Shown: positions 17,612 to 26,227 of the stretch, one piece after another
Layout of the letters: every line of letters begins with the position of its first letter
Position numbering within the stretch: position 1 is the stretch's first letter
DNA from: Caldifarciminota bacterium
Lineage (GTDB): Bacteria; Hydrothermota; Hydrothermia; WGAB01
Length of the DNA stretch: 52,989 nt
Assembly: GCA_015490555.1 (NCBI GenBank)
Contig: WFXO01000044.1
Coordinates: forward strand, 1-52,989
Direction of reading: 5' to 3'
Program-made: the position numbers and the translations under genes
Notes under the pieces: generated by a model
Databases searched by the model: none
What the model was told of the DNA's origin: nothing
What the model saw: the letters and a program-made list of their open reading frames with translations, nothing else

Positions 17612-18141
17612 GGACCGTGAAGGGTCTCTGGATCGGGTTGTTGAGTATCAGCATCGGGGGGATGGGGCTGTGCCGAACATCCGGACCGGTTTCCCGTGTC
17701 TCTGCCTCTCCCAAAGAACGCCGGCTCCTCTGGTACCAGGCAAAACTGAAAGCCCTTCAATATGAAGTACATCGGCTGGACTCCCTGCTCCGGACCCGTT
17801 CCCTAACAGACTCACAACGCCTGGTAATTCAACGAGTCCGTAACCGGCTTGAGATTGAGTGGGAGGAATGGGAAAAGAAGTCCCCGGAGCAGGTTCATCT
17901 GCCATCGGACAGTCTCCGGATCTTCCAAGAAATTAGGCCTCCAGGGCTCCATCCTTTTTCTCTCCTGCCTCGGGAGCCACGGCTCATTGTGGTCGATGTC
18001 GTAGGCCACCGATGGCAAGTATTTCGACCCTATCGGGCCTTTAGGATGGTCCTCTTGCCCGTCATGCCGCAGAATTTCGTGGATCACCCTGCGTTGTATG
18101 TCTGTATCGTCGCTTATCAAGAGGTTCGTACTCAGCGGTGA
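17608..18141 (+). CDS. Hypothetical exported protein
   Basis: This 177-residue protein has an N-terminal hydrophobic stretch (GLWIGLLSISIGGMGLC) that looks like a signal sequence; the Cys at its end lacks a good lipobox. The middle is a charged helix, probably a short coiled coil (AKLKALQYEVHRLDSLLR to EWEEWEKK), and the C-terminus is beta-rich. I do not recognise a family. The ATG overlaps the rnr stop as ATGA, so it belongs to the trxB-rnr operon; a GTG at 17617 is an alternative. It probably acts in the periplasm or envelope. Confidence 0.6.
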   Translation: MRTVKGLWIGLLSISIGGMGLCRTSGPVSRVSASPKERRLLWYQAKLKALQYEVHRLDSLLRTRSLTDSQRLVIQRVRNRLEIEWEEWEKKSPEQVHLPSDSLRIFQEIRPPGLHPFSLLPREPRLIVVDVVGHRWQVFRPYRAFRMVLLPVMPQNFVDHPALYVCIVAYQEVRTQR

Positions 18142-18146
18142 TCTGC

Positions 18147-18174
18147 TTGGCAACACGGGCCATCGGCCTATAAA
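18147..18174 (+). promoter_or_regulatory. Leaderless promoter candidate
   Basis: TTGGCA (18147-18152), 16 bases and TATAAA (18169-18174; TATAAAAT in full) precede the ATG at 18183 by 8 bases. Reading the box as TAAAAT makes the spacer 18 and the gap 6. Confidence 0.55.
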
Positions 18175-18182
18175 ATTTGAAC

Positions 18183-18533
18183 ATGACAACATTTCTCTTG
18201 CTCTTTTCGTTGTGGACGGGAACCATGGCAGAGAGTGCTTGGGGTTCCCCGACACCTACCTGGAACCCGTATCGTCCCCACTATACCTTCTTTGCAACCT
18301 ATGCATCGAACGGACAATCCCTCATGGGCTCGGCGGTGGACCTTCCGACGTCAAACCCCAATTTGCGGCTGGGACTGATCTATTGGATGACCCAACACAA
18401 AAGTTATGGGGGCATGTCCCTCGATTACCGAAAGTTTTGGGGATCGGCCTCTTTCTCGATTCACCTTCAATTCTTGACACCGCTCTCCCAGAGCCTTTGG
18501 GGACGTTCTCAACTGCTGCCCGGGAGACGGTAG
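18183..18533 (+). CDS. Short secreted protein, possible truncated PorV/UPF0164-like outer-membrane protein
   Basis: This is a 116-residue protein with a good signal peptide (MTTFLLLFSLWTGTMAESAWG). The mature part has SLMGSAVDLP and SNPN followed by alternating strand-like segments (LRLGLIYWM, GGMSLDYRKFWGSASFSIHL), which recalls the N-terminus of PorV/UPF0164-type outer-membrane barrel proteins. Those are 300 residues or longer, while this frame stops at a TAG after 116. The roughly 190 bases that follow show no clear continuation in any frame, so it may be a remnant. The start is supported by the promoter 8 bases upstream. The family guess is an inference. Confidence 0.4.
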   Translation: MTTFLLLFSLWTGTMAESAWGSPTPTWNPYRPHYTFFATYASNGQSLMGSAVDLPTSNPNLRLGLIYWMTQHKSYGGMSLDYRKFWGSASFSIHLQFLTPLSQSLWGRSQLLPGRR

Positions 18534-18721
18534 GAAAACAGGAGATCCAATGGGTGTGGGAGGATGGTGGATGGGTCTCTTCTCCGGGGATCGGCGAGCC
18601 TCTCGAACACCACAAAACAACGAACCATGAACCGACTCCATATGTCGGGATTCTTGCGTTCGTATGGAAGGCTGACTAAAATAGGGACTCCCTAAGTACC
18701 AGAAAACCAGGAGTTTCCGCG
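18534..18721. other. 188-base gap without a convincing gene
   Basis: Only short frames are open here and none resembles the neighbours. It may be the decayed rest of the outer-membrane-like gene upstream. The ribosome site AGGAG of the ABC ATPase gene lies at 18709-18713. Confidence 0.4.
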
Positions 18722-19663
18722 ATGATTGAGGTCCTGAATCTGAAAAAGCGGTTCGCCACCGCTGTCGCGTTGGACGGGGTCAGTTTCTCCGTCCAAAAAG
18801 GAGAAGTTCTGGGATTCTTAGGCCCCAACGGGGCTGGAAAGACCACGACGATGCGGATCATTACCGGATTCCTGATCCCCGATGAAGGGACCGTCAAGGT
18901 CGGCGAATACGATGTCCTGGAACACCCCCTCGAAGTGAAACGCCTCATCGGGTACCTGCCGGAGGACAACCCGATTTACCAGGAAATGCGGGTAAACGAG
19001 TTTCTCAATTTTGTTGCAGAGATCCGTGGCCTGACGGGTGCGGAAAAACGTGCGGCTATTGAACGCGTGATCGAAACGACCGGCCTGGAATCCAAGTACA
19101 AAAAGACCATTGAGACGCTTTCTAAAGGATACAAACAACGGGTTGGCTTGGCCCAGGCCCTCCTCCACGACCCGGAGATCCTCATCCTGGACGAGCCCAC
19201 CACCGGGTTAGACCCCTCTCAGATTGTGGAAATCCGGCGGTTGATCAAAGACCTCGGCAAAGAAAAGACCATTGTCCTCTCCACCCACATCCTGCCGGAA
19301 GTACAGGTCACCGCCAGTCGTGTAACCATCATCAACCAAGGCAAAATCGTGGCCCAAGGGACCCTGGAAGAGTTGACCCAAAAGGCGGCGGAAGGGGAGT
19401 CCACTTACGTCGAACTCCGGGCCAATCCGGAGGATGTCGAGCAGACCTTCTCATCCGTTCCCTGGATTGAACGATTCCAGCGCGTGGAAGAGCGGGATGG
19501 CGTTTATCGCTGGGCTGTCCGCGGACCGGAAGGACAGGATATCCGGGAAAACCTCTTTAAACTGGCGGTGGAAAAGAACTGGACCTTGTTAGAACTCTGG
19601 CGCGAACGGGCGACCCTGGAGGAGATCTTCCTCCACTTGACAACTGAGGAGGTCCCCGCATGA
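18722..19663 (+). CDS. ABC transporter ATPase, GldA-like
   Basis: This 313-residue ATPase has Walker A GPNGAGKTTT (about 36-45), Q-loop YLPEDNPIY, signature LSKGYKQRVGLAQ (about 133-145), Walker B ILILDEPTTGLDP and the His switch LSTHILPEV. The C-terminal extension of about 80 residues is typical of the GldA/CcmA-type ABC-2 exporter ATPases. It should energise the permease encoded next (19660) with the GldG-like protein (20382). AGGAG lies 8 bases before the ATG. It is the first gene of a seven-gene string in which most neighbours overlap. In flavobacteria GldA-F-G supports gliding; outside them the substrate is unknown, so I give no gld symbol. Confidence 0.93.
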   Translation: MIEVLNLKKRFATAVALDGVSFSVQKGEVLGFLGPNGAGKTTTMRIITGFLIPDEGTVKVGEYDVLEHPLEVKRLIGYLPEDNPIYQEMRVNEFLNFVAEIRGLTGAEKRAAIERVIETTGLESKYKKTIETLSKGYKQRVGLAQALLHDPEILILDEPTTGLDPSQIVEIRRLIKDLGKEKTIVLSTHILPEVQVTASRVTIINQGKIVAQGTLEELTQKAAEGESTYVELRANPEDVEQTFSSVPWIERFQRVEERDGVYRWAVRGPEGQDIRENLFKLAVEKNWTLLELWRERATLEEIFLHLTTEEVPA

Positions 19664-20379
19664 GAGGAATGACCGCCATCTTAAAAAAAGAGTTCAAGGC
19701 CTACTGGATTAGCCCCATGGGCTATATCTACCTCGTGGTCTTCCTGAGTTTGACCATGTGGATCTTCTTCCGCGGATTCTTCATTATCAACCAAGCCAAC
19801 ATCCGGACCTTCTTTTCTATCCTCCCCTGGGTCTTCCTGTTGTTCATTCCCGCCATCACCATGCGACTCTGGACCGAGGAGCGTCGGCTGGGCACGCTGG
19901 AACTCATCTTGACGCTCCCGGTGAAGGACCATGAAGTGCTCTTCGGAAAGTTTTTGGCGGCGTACCTGTTCTTGATCATCTCCTTGATCCTGACCCTCCC
20001 GCTGCCGATCAGCGTCAGCCTGATCGGCAATCTCGACTGGGGACAAGTGATCACCAGTTACATCGGGGCTCTCCTGCTCGGCGGGGCCTATCTCTCCATC
20101 GGGATTTTTGCGTCTTCGATCAGTTTTAATCAGATCGTCTCGTTTATTCTGGGTGCGGTCTTCATCTTCCTCCTCTACCTCATTGGGATGCAATGGATTT
20201 TGATGACCTTCCCGCCAAAGATCGCGGCCGTGCTCCAATACCTCGGCCTGGGCTACCACTACGAAGGGATCATCCGCGGTGTGCTGGATATCCGGGATAT
20301 CCTGTATTACCTCTCCGTCATGGCGATCTTTCTCTATCTCAACCTGCGTAGCATAGAAATTTGGAGATTGGGAGGTTGA
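19660..20379 (+). CDS. ABC-2 type permease, GldF-like
   Basis: This 239-residue membrane protein has six hydrophobic segments and the pattern of ABC-2 permeases: a cytoplasmic N-terminus (TAILKKEFKAYWISPMGYIY), a loop LWTEERRLGTLELILTLPV between helices 2 and 3, and C-terminal helices. In GldF-like proteins it forms the channel with the GldA-type ATPase. The ATG overlaps the ATPase stop as ATGA. The next gene starts within 3 bases. The substrate is unknown. Confidence 0.92.
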   Translation: MRGMTAILKKEFKAYWISPMGYIYLVVFLSLTMWIFFRGFFIINQANIRTFFSILPWVFLLFIPAITMRLWTEERRLGTLELILTLPVKDHEVLFGKFLAAYLFLIISLILTLPLPISVSLIGNLDWGQVITSYIGALLLGGAYLSIGIFASSISFNQIVSFILGAVFIFLLYLIGMQWILMTFPPKIAAVLQYLGLGYHYEGIIRGVLDIRDILYYLSVMAIFLYLNLRSIEIWRLGG

Positions 20380-20381
20380 TC

Positions 20382-21905
20382 ATGGCCACGGAAAAACGGA
20401 CCGGCGTTCGTGTGAGTTCTTGGACCATGGGGGCCTTGTTCGTCGGGGTCATCGTTCTAATCAATGGCCTGGTCTGGAACTTGCCCATCCGGTATGACTT
20501 CACGGAGGAGAAACTCTATACCCTCTCTCCCGCCACCCGAAAGGTCTTGTCTAATCTCGATGACCTGGTGACCGTCAAGGTGTTCTTCTCCAAGAAACTG
20601 CCCCCGGATCTCATGGTGGTCCGGGATGAAGTCCGAGACATCCTCGAGGAGTATCGGACATTTGCACGGGGCAACCTACGGGTAGAATTCATTGATCCTC
20701 AGAAGGACCCAAAAACCGAATCCTATGTGGTTCGGCTGGGTATCCCTCCCGTCCAAATGAACGTCTTTGAAAAGGATAAACTGGAGGTCGTCAAAGGCTA
20801 CCTGGGGATCGCGTTCTTTTATGCCGACAAAAAAGAAGTTATTCCAGTGGTTCAGGATGTTTCAAACCTGGAATATGAGATCACTTCCCGCATCCTCAAA
20901 CTGACCTCACCGGAACAAAAGACCGTTGGGTTTATCTTCGCAGGGAAACACTCGCTCGAGGACGACTACACCACGGTCAAACAGGAGGTCGAAAAGCAAT
21001 ACGAGGTCAAGACCTTTACACCAGACCAAAAGATCGAAGGAGTGGATGTCCTGGTGGTGGTTGACGGCGACACCATGAGCCAAAAGGCCTTAGGACATAT
21101 CGAAGACTACATCCAAACTGGCGGCAATACCATCTTCTTAGTGGATGGGGTGTATGTAACCGAAGACCTCCGAGCGTTCCCCTCCCAGACCCAGACCCTG
21201 AAAATGCTAAAGACTTATGGGATCCGGGTGAACAAGAACCTGGTGCTGGATGTCTCGAACGAAATCGCTCCCTTCCAACGAGGGTTCATCCGGTTCTTTG
21301 TGCAGTATCCCTTCTGGGTAAAGATCTTAAAGCCGGGGTTTAATGCTCAACTCCCTCCGGTTCGCCGCTTAGAATCTCTGGTCTTGCCGTGGGCCTCATC
21401 CGTAGATGTGGACACGACGGTCAGTGACAGTGCACATCCCGTGGAGTTCCAACCGCTGGTTCAGACGACCCCCAAGGCCTGGGATCAGAAGAGTTTCTTC
21501 ATCCTTGATCCGCAGTCCATCCGAATTCCGAAAAAAGAAGAACGCAAGCAGTTTACCATGGCCGTCTTGGCACATGGCTCGTTCCGGCGTCACTTTGGAG
21601 ATACCACGGCTTATAGCCCTAAGACCCTGCTCGCCGTGGTCGGTAACACCCGATTCTTGACGGATATGTTTGCTGGCTCTTTCCCGGAGAACATCACGTT
21701 CTTTATGAACCTTGTAGATTACTTCGGGTTGGGCGAAGAGTTGATCGCCATCCGGTCCAAAGGGGTGACCGATCGCCCTCTGAAACCTCTCACCGAGGCC
21801 CAGAAGACCCTCTTTAAGTTCATCAACATCTACGCGTTGCCCATTCTCATTGCGCTGATTGGGGTGATCGTGTATATCCAACGCCGAAGGGAGGAGGCAG
21901 AATGA
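20382..21905 (+). CDS. GldG-like ABC transporter auxiliary protein
   Basis: This protein of about 507 residues has an N-terminal membrane anchor (GALFVGVIVLINGLVW), a large extracytoplasmic region beginning with RYDFTEEKLYTLSPATRKVL, the hallmark of the GldG/PF09822 family, and a C-terminal membrane helix (YALPILIALIGVIVYI). The family pairs with ABC-2 ATPase and permease subunits. The frame is open from 20361, inside the permease gene, but the ATG at 20382 has GGGAGG just upstream and removes an odd 7-residue extension. It overlaps the DUF4340 gene by ATGA. In Flavobacterium the homologue is needed for gliding; here the role is inferred only from the family. Confidence 0.9.
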   Translation: MATEKRTGVRVSSWTMGALFVGVIVLINGLVWNLPIRYDFTEEKLYTLSPATRKVLSNLDDLVTVKVFFSKKLPPDLMVVRDEVRDILEEYRTFARGNLRVEFIDPQKDPKTESYVVRLGIPPVQMNVFEKDKLEVVKGYLGIAFFYADKKEVIPVVQDVSNLEYEITSRILKLTSPEQKTVGFIFAGKHSLEDDYTTVKQEVEKQYEVKTFTPDQKIEGVDVLVVVDGDTMSQKALGHIEDYIQTGGNTIFLVDGVYVTEDLRAFPSQTQTLKMLKTYGIRVNKNLVLDVSNEIAPFQRGFIRFFVQYPFWVKILKPGFNAQLPPVRRLESLVLPWASSVDVDTTVSDSAHPVEFQPLVQTTPKAWDQKSFFILDPQSIRIPKKEERKQFTMAVLAHGSFRRHFGDTTAYSPKTLLAVVGNTRFLTDMFAGSFPENITFFMNLVDYFGLGEELIAIRSKGVTDRPLKPLTEAQKTLFKFINIYALPILIALIGVIVYIQRRREEAE

Positions 21906-22867
21906 GAAAGGAAATTACGGTACTCTTAACCATTTTGCTGGTGTTGGTCTTGATCTATATCGGCCGGTTTGTGGCACAAAAGGGCCAGAAACGGTCGGGG
22001 TTTATCCTGGAACGGATCACACCCACCGACGTCTCGGCCTTGACCATCATTGAGGGGTCCGATACGATCCGTTTGGTCCGACAGGGCGATACATGGCTGA
22101 TTCGATTGGACTCGGTCCGAACCGGCCGTGTGAATACCAACATGATCGATCGCTGGCAAAGGATCTTGAGCGAGGCAACTTACGAGTTAGCCTCCCGGAA
22201 TCCAGAGAAGTTCAAAAACCTCGAGGTCACGGCAGACAAAGCGGTTGAGGTGCTTTTCTATGGCCCGGATCAGAAGGTCCTGGCCGATATCCTGATCGGC
22301 AAATTGGGGCCGGATTACAATTCGTCTTATGTCCGTGTCAAGGATGCCAATGTCGTCTATCTGGCCTCCGCAAATCTGCGGAGTTTGTTCCCGCGGAAAC
22401 CCTGGGCCTGGCGGGATCGAAACATGATGTCCTTTGATGTCAAAGAGGCTACCGGCCTCCGGATCTACTTGCCCGAAGATTCCGTCATCGCGTACCGGGA
22501 TTCGCTGTGGCATGTGAAGGGAATCGAGTCCCCGGATACTTTGCAAATTCGTTCTCTCCTGCGCATCCTGAGCCGACTCACGGCGATCGACTTTGCAGAC
22601 ACCCTCACCCCGGACCAAGCGGGTCTCAACCCGCCGAAAGCGCGGGTCGTGGTAGAACTCAGCGATGGCACCGAAAAGGTCTTGAAAGTCGGCAATCCTA
22701 AAGAAGAACGCGGTTATTACGCGCAGGTCAAAGGCGACGAGACCCTCTATGTCCTGTCCAAATACACCGGAGACCAGATCTTCTCCTTCAAGGAGAAGGT
22801 CTCCGGCAAGGAGAAGACGGCCCGAAAGGCCGCCTCTGCCAAGGTTCGAAAGGAGAAGAAGTCCTGA
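21902..22867 (+). CDS. DUF4340 domain protein
   Basis: This 321-residue protein has one N-terminal membrane helix (ITVLLTILLVLVLIYIG), then two beta-rich repeats of the DUF4340 type. The first is around DVSALTIIEGSDTIRLVRQG, continuing with NTNMIDRWQRILSEATYE and a short YVRVKDANVVYLAS. The Lys-rich C-terminus is probably disordered. DUF4340 proteins very often follow GldG-like genes and are thought to be part of the same ABC complex in the periplasm; that is association, not proof. The ATG overlaps the previous stop as ATGA. Confidence 0.88.
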   Translation: MRKEITVLLTILLVLVLIYIGRFVAQKGQKRSGFILERITPTDVSALTIIEGSDTIRLVRQGDTWLIRLDSVRTGRVNTNMIDRWQRILSEATYELASRNPEKFKNLEVTADKAVEVLFYGPDQKVLADILIGKLGPDYNSSYVRVKDANVVYLASANLRSLFPRKPWAWRDRNMMSFDVKEATGLRIYLPEDSVIAYRDSLWHVKGIESPDTLQIRSLLRILSRLTAIDFADTLTPDQAGLNPPKARVVVELSDGTEKVLKVGNPKEERGYYAQVKGDETLYVLSKYTGDQIFSFKEKVSGKEKTARKAASAKVRKEKKS

Positions 22868-22881
22868 ATCGCATTGGACTT

Positions 22882-23280
22882 GTGGCATGGTTGGGGCTCC
22901 TCGTGGGGCTGGCCGGTCGGTGTGCGCGACCCATGCCCCCTCCTGGGAAACCGGAACTGGAAGGGCCGGAGATCCGCCTTGTGGAACCGACGGACGGCGA
23001 CACGATCTGGGACACCCTCCGAGTCCGGATCGAGGCCGAAGATCCCTCCGGCGTCCGATGGGTCCAGGTTTCTCTGGATCGACGGCCCATGGGGAGCGAT
23101 TCCACACCCCCATATGAAATTGTGGCACCGCTCCCGGAGATCCCGGACACACTTCACCGTTTGAAAGTTGAAGCCATCGACCGCTGGGAGAACAAAAGCC
23201 AAGTGCAGATTTCGGTCATGACCCGGCACCGACTCCCCTCCAAGGTTGACACAACCCAGACGGAAGAAAAGAAACCCTAA
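22882..23280 (+). CDS. Small exported Ig-like domain protein
   Basis: The GTG at 22882 gives 132 residues. A hydrophobic N-terminal stretch (AWLGLLVGLAGRC) is followed by one bacterial Ig-like domain (IRLVEPTDGDTIWDTLRVRI to the Trp-Glu-Asn near residue 105) and a short charged tail. The Cys lies where a lipoprotein Cys would be, but Arg at -1 is against a lipobox. No Shine-Dalgarno site precedes the GTG. An in-frame CTG at 22864 overlaps the DUF4340 stop as CTGA, follows AAGGAG, and adds a proper basic N-terminus (LNRIG), so the true start may be CTG. It probably binds the envelope-exposed part of the ABC complex. Confidence 0.65.
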   Translation: MAWLGLLVGLAGRCARPMPPPGKPELEGPEIRLVEPTDGDTIWDTLRVRIEAEDPSGVRWVQVSLDRRPMGSDSTPPYEIVAPLPEIPDTLHRLKVEAIDRWENKSQVQISVMTRHRLPSKVDTTQTEEKKP

Positions 23281-23289
23281 GGAAAGGCC

Positions 23290-24147
23290 ATGAAATCTCG
23301 TATCGTTTATGTCCGTGAAATCCCGATCGGCGGAGGGAACCCGCTGGTCTTGATTGCGGGGCCCTGCGTGATCGAATCCGAAGACCTAACTCTGAAGACC
23401 GCGGAACGAATCCGCGAGATCACCCATCGGCTGGGGATTCCTTTCATTTTTAAGAGTTCGTATGCAAAGGACAACCGGTCCTCTGTGGAGTACTACTACG
23501 GACCGGGGTTGGAAAAGGGGCTGCGGATACTCGAAAAGGTCAAGCAAGAGGTCGGGGTCCCGGTCCTCTCAGATGTCCACTACCCGGACGAGGTTGCGGC
23601 TGCGGCCGAGGTCTTGGATGTCATCCAGATCCCGGCGTTTCTGTGCATGCAGACGCGCCTGGGGTTGACCGTTGGCAGAGCAGGCAAGCCGGTCAACATC
23701 AAAAAAGGCCAGTTCCTGGCACCGGAAGACATGGCCAAAGTCGTCAAAAAGATGGAATCGACCGGCAACCATCAAATCCTCTTGACCGAGCGGGGGAACT
23801 TCTTTGGGTACCACAACCTCATTGTCGACATGCGGTCCTTCCGAATCATGCGAAAGACAGGGTATCCCGTTGTGTTTGATGTCACCCACACGGTGCGTCG
23901 ATACGGCATCCCCTCCGCAGATCCGCGGGGTGGAAGTCCCGAACACGTCCCGGCATTAACCCGAGCTGGGGTCGCTGCGGGTGTGGACGCCTTGTTCATT
24001 GAAACCCACCCAGACCCACCTCGCGCCCTTTCCGACGCTTCCTCCATGTGGCCTCTGGATCACTTGGAAGACCTCCTCCGGATTGCCAAGGAGATCCATG
24101 AACGGGTTTGGGCGCAGGCCCAGGACCTCCAAGAGGAGCCCTCATGA
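23290..24147 (+). CDS. kdsA: 3-deoxy-8-phosphooctulonate synthase
   Basis: This 285-residue enzyme condenses arabinose-5-phosphate with phosphoenolpyruvate to KDO-8-phosphate, an early step of LPS inner-core synthesis. Family motifs include LIAGPCVIESEDLTL, IFKSSYAKDNRSS, PVLSDVHYPDE, QIPAFLCMQTRL, NIKKGQFLAP and TERGNFFGYHNL. C26 in AGPC marks the metal-dependent class (as in Aquifex) rather than the metal-free Escherichia type, which has Asn there. A site AAGGAAAGG lies before the ATG. It sits in the ABC operon and overlaps cinA by ATGA. Its presence shows a Gram-negative envelope with KDO. Confidence 0.95.
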   Translation: MKSRIVYVREIPIGGGNPLVLIAGPCVIESEDLTLKTAERIREITHRLGIPFIFKSSYAKDNRSSVEYYYGPGLEKGLRILEKVKQEVGVPVLSDVHYPDEVAAAAEVLDVIQIPAFLCMQTRLGLTVGRAGKPVNIKKGQFLAPEDMAKVVKKMESTGNHQILLTERGNFFGYHNLIVDMRSFRIMRKTGYPVVFDVTHTVRRYGIPSADPRGGSPEHVPALTRAGVAAGVDALFIETHPDPPRALSDASSMWPLDHLEDLLRIAKEIHERVWAQAQDLQEEPS

Positions 24148-25349
24148 AAGCCTATCTCATTGCGACCGGTTCTGAACTGCTCCGTGGCAAGGTCAATTTG
24201 GACCCCAGCCTGGTCAGCCGAGAACTGGTCTTGCATGGCATTGACCCGATCCGTGTGGTCACCTTGCCGGACGATGTCCAGACCCTGAAGGATGAACTGG
24301 ACCGGGCCTTTCAGTCTGCAGATCTGGTCTTCACCTTTGGTGGCTTAGGACCCACGCACGATGACCTCACCAAACAAGTTCTGGCCGATTACTTCGGGGC
24401 ACCGATCCGATTCGATGAAGCGTACTTCGAGTGGATCAAGCCCCGCCTTCTGCGGTCCGGGAGAACGGATCTCGAAAAGTATCGGGGGTTTGCCGAACTC
24501 CCCGAAGGGTTCCACCTCCTGATGAATCCTCGCGGGTTGGCTCCGGGCCTGCTTCGGGAGGTCTCGGATGGGAAGTTCCTGGTGGCCCTCCCCGGCCCTC
24601 CGCAAGAGGTCCTGGGCATCCTGAGAGGGGAATTGCAATCCTATTTGCATCAGTGGGGGCAAGGGGGCCGATCCTGGACCGTTCTCCATGTCTTCGGCCT
24701 GACTGAACCTGAAGTGAGCCATCTCCTCCAATCCCAGGACGCCTCTTTTCTGGAAGGGGTGTCCATGATCCCGGATGTGGATGGGATCCATCTGTATGTT
24801 CCGAAAGAGCCTGCGGACCGACTCCAGAGGATTCGGGAGGTTTTAGGACATCACCTGTATGGAGAGGGCCACGAAACCCTGGAGTATGTGATTGGTCGGC
24901 TCCTGCGCGAACGACAGTGGACCGTGGCAACGGCGGAATCCTTGACCGGCGGACTGGTCGGCCATTTGATCACCCAGGTTCATGGAAGTTCGGACTATTA
25001 CCAGGGGGGTGTGGTCACTTATTCAGACTTCGCCAAACGGCAGCAGTTAGGGGTTCGGAACCAAGATCTCTTGCAATACGGGGCAGTTTCAGAGCCCGTT
25101 GCTCAGCAGATGGCGGAAGGGGTTCGACGAAAGTTCGAAACGGATGTCGGGCTTTCCACCACCGGGATTGCGGGTCCCACCGGGGGGACGCCTCTAAAGC
25201 CCGTGGGACTGGTTTACCTCGGTCTCTCGATTCAGGGCAAGACCCAAGTCTTTCGACGGGTCTTTTCGGGGACCCGAGAAGATGTCAAGTACCGGGCCGC
25301 CTACACGCTGTTGGATCTCCTCCGCCGATCTCTCCTGGACCTGGATTAA
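24144..25349 (+). CDS. cinA: CinA family protein (nicotinamide-nucleotide amidase)
   Basis: About 401 residues. The N-terminal MoCF-like domain starts with KAYLIATGSELLRGKVN and includes TFGGLGPTHDDLTKQ and ALPGPPQEV; the C-terminal CinA amidase domain carries TVATAESLTGGLVG, GGVVTYSDFAK and STTGIAGPTGG. It hydrolyses NMN to nicotinate mononucleotide and, in some species, ADP-ribose-type compounds via the N-terminal domain, to recycle pyridine nucleotides. The frame is open from 24108, but the ATG at 24144 overlaps the kdsA stop as ATGA and begins the domain. It converges with the DUF2279-like gene, sharing TTAA at 25346-25349. Confidence 0.95.
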   Translation: MKAYLIATGSELLRGKVNLDPSLVSRELVLHGIDPIRVVTLPDDVQTLKDELDRAFQSADLVFTFGGLGPTHDDLTKQVLADYFGAPIRFDEAYFEWIKPRLLRSGRTDLEKYRGFAELPEGFHLLMNPRGLAPGLLREVSDGKFLVALPGPPQEVLGILRGELQSYLHQWGQGGRSWTVLHVFGLTEPEVSHLLQSQDASFLEGVSMIPDVDGIHLYVPKEPADRLQRIREVLGHHLYGEGHETLEYVIGRLLRERQWTVATAESLTGGLVGHLITQVHGSSDYYQGGVVTYSDFAKRQQLGVRNQDLLQYGAVSEPVAQQMAEGVRRKFETDVGLSTTGIAGPTGGTPLKPVGLVYLGLSIQGKTQVFRRVFSGTREDVKYRAAYTLLDLLRRSLLDLD

Positions 25350-26227
25350 TCTCCGGGCCAGGGTCCTGCCCGATATCCCCATCGCTCCTGGATCAGTACA
25401 GGGTAAGGAAAGTACTGCACATAGTTCCGCCAAAAGGCATACAGGGGAGGCTCGGCCGTGGCACGGGGCCGTGATTGAAGACGGAACAAGTCTATGCGGA
25501 CCGTAAAGGTATACGCATCCATGTAGTTCCACCACGCCCACTTCCAATCTTTGGGCTTCTCGCTATAATCCCAGAAAATGTCGACGAAATCCAGGGCATA
25601 GGTTTCTTTTAGCCAGGCCCAGGCCACCCCTCCCAGATTGGCGAAGAAGTCAAAGATACTGAACCCTTCATCGACCTGGAGGCCATCCAGATACTCGTCC
25701 ACCACGGACAGGACTCCGACGCCGAGTGTTGCCAGCCAGCGGGTTTGGCGATTGGACGGGAATCCCAGATACTCCAGAGCGCGGAAGGACCACCGAGTCA
25801 AGACATACGGCACAAGGAAATGGACCCCTTTGTCTAACTGGGTGGGCTGTCGTCGTTCCTCCTCGAGGGTACGGAACCGAAAGCGACCTTTGTTCTCTGG
25901 CTGAGCATGGTTGGGGCTGGTCAGAAGTTCGATCTTTCGAAGGATCGCCTCACGATTCATTGGATCGATGGCCAACTCCAGAAGAATGCCTGAGAACACA
26001 ACGGAAAAGAGCCAGGGGCGTTTTGCAATCCCCGGGATTTCTGGAAACTGGAGGGTGATCACCCGTTCTTCGATGCGATTGACACGCTCAAGATACCGAG
26101 CAAACGAGAACGTGTGGGCACGTTCCTTCAGGAGGACGTTGGACGGAGTCCCCAGGATTCCCCAAGAAGGGAACAAGGGCACGGTGGTCCACCCAAAAAT
26201 CCAGAAGGAAATCCACAACTGGATCAT
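25346..26227 (-). CDS. DUF2279-like exported protein
   Basis: This is a 293-residue protein with an N-terminal hydrophobic stretch (IQLWISFWIFGWTTVPLF) resembling a signal or anchor. The central section has DKGVHFLVPYV, then GVGVLSVVDEYLDGL and GFSIFDFFANLGGVAWA, matching the D-H, E-x-x-D-G and D-x-x-x-N-x-x-G pattern of DUF2279/YfiM-type periplasmic proteins. The function of that family is not established. The C-terminus is rich in Trp and Tyr. The gene shares a TTAA with the cinA stop. The ATG at 26227 has only a distant AAGGA, so the start is not certain. Family assignment is by pattern. Confidence 0.65.
   Translation of the reverse strand: MIQLWISFWIFGWTTVPLFPSWGILGTPSNVLLKERAHTFSFARYLERVNRIEERVITLQFPEIPGIAKRPWLFSVVFSGILLELAIDPMNREAILRKIELLTSPNHAQPENKGRFRFRTLEEERRQPTQLDKGVHFLVPYVLTRWSFRALEYLGFPSNRQTRWLATLGVGVLSVVDEYLDGLQVDEGFSIFDFFANLGGVAWAWLKETYALDFVDIFWDYSEKPKDWKWAWWNYMDAYTFTVRIDLFRLQSRPRATAEPPLYAFWRNYVQYFPYPVLIQERWGYRAGPWPGD

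Noticed and set aside
2040-18176. TATAAAAT boxes as archaeal TATA boxes
   Set aside because: The neighbours are bacterial (LPS, SprA, FabH), and the boxes lie 6-9 bases before starts with TTG boxes 16-17 bases above, which fits a bacterial -10 and not an archaeal box at about -25.
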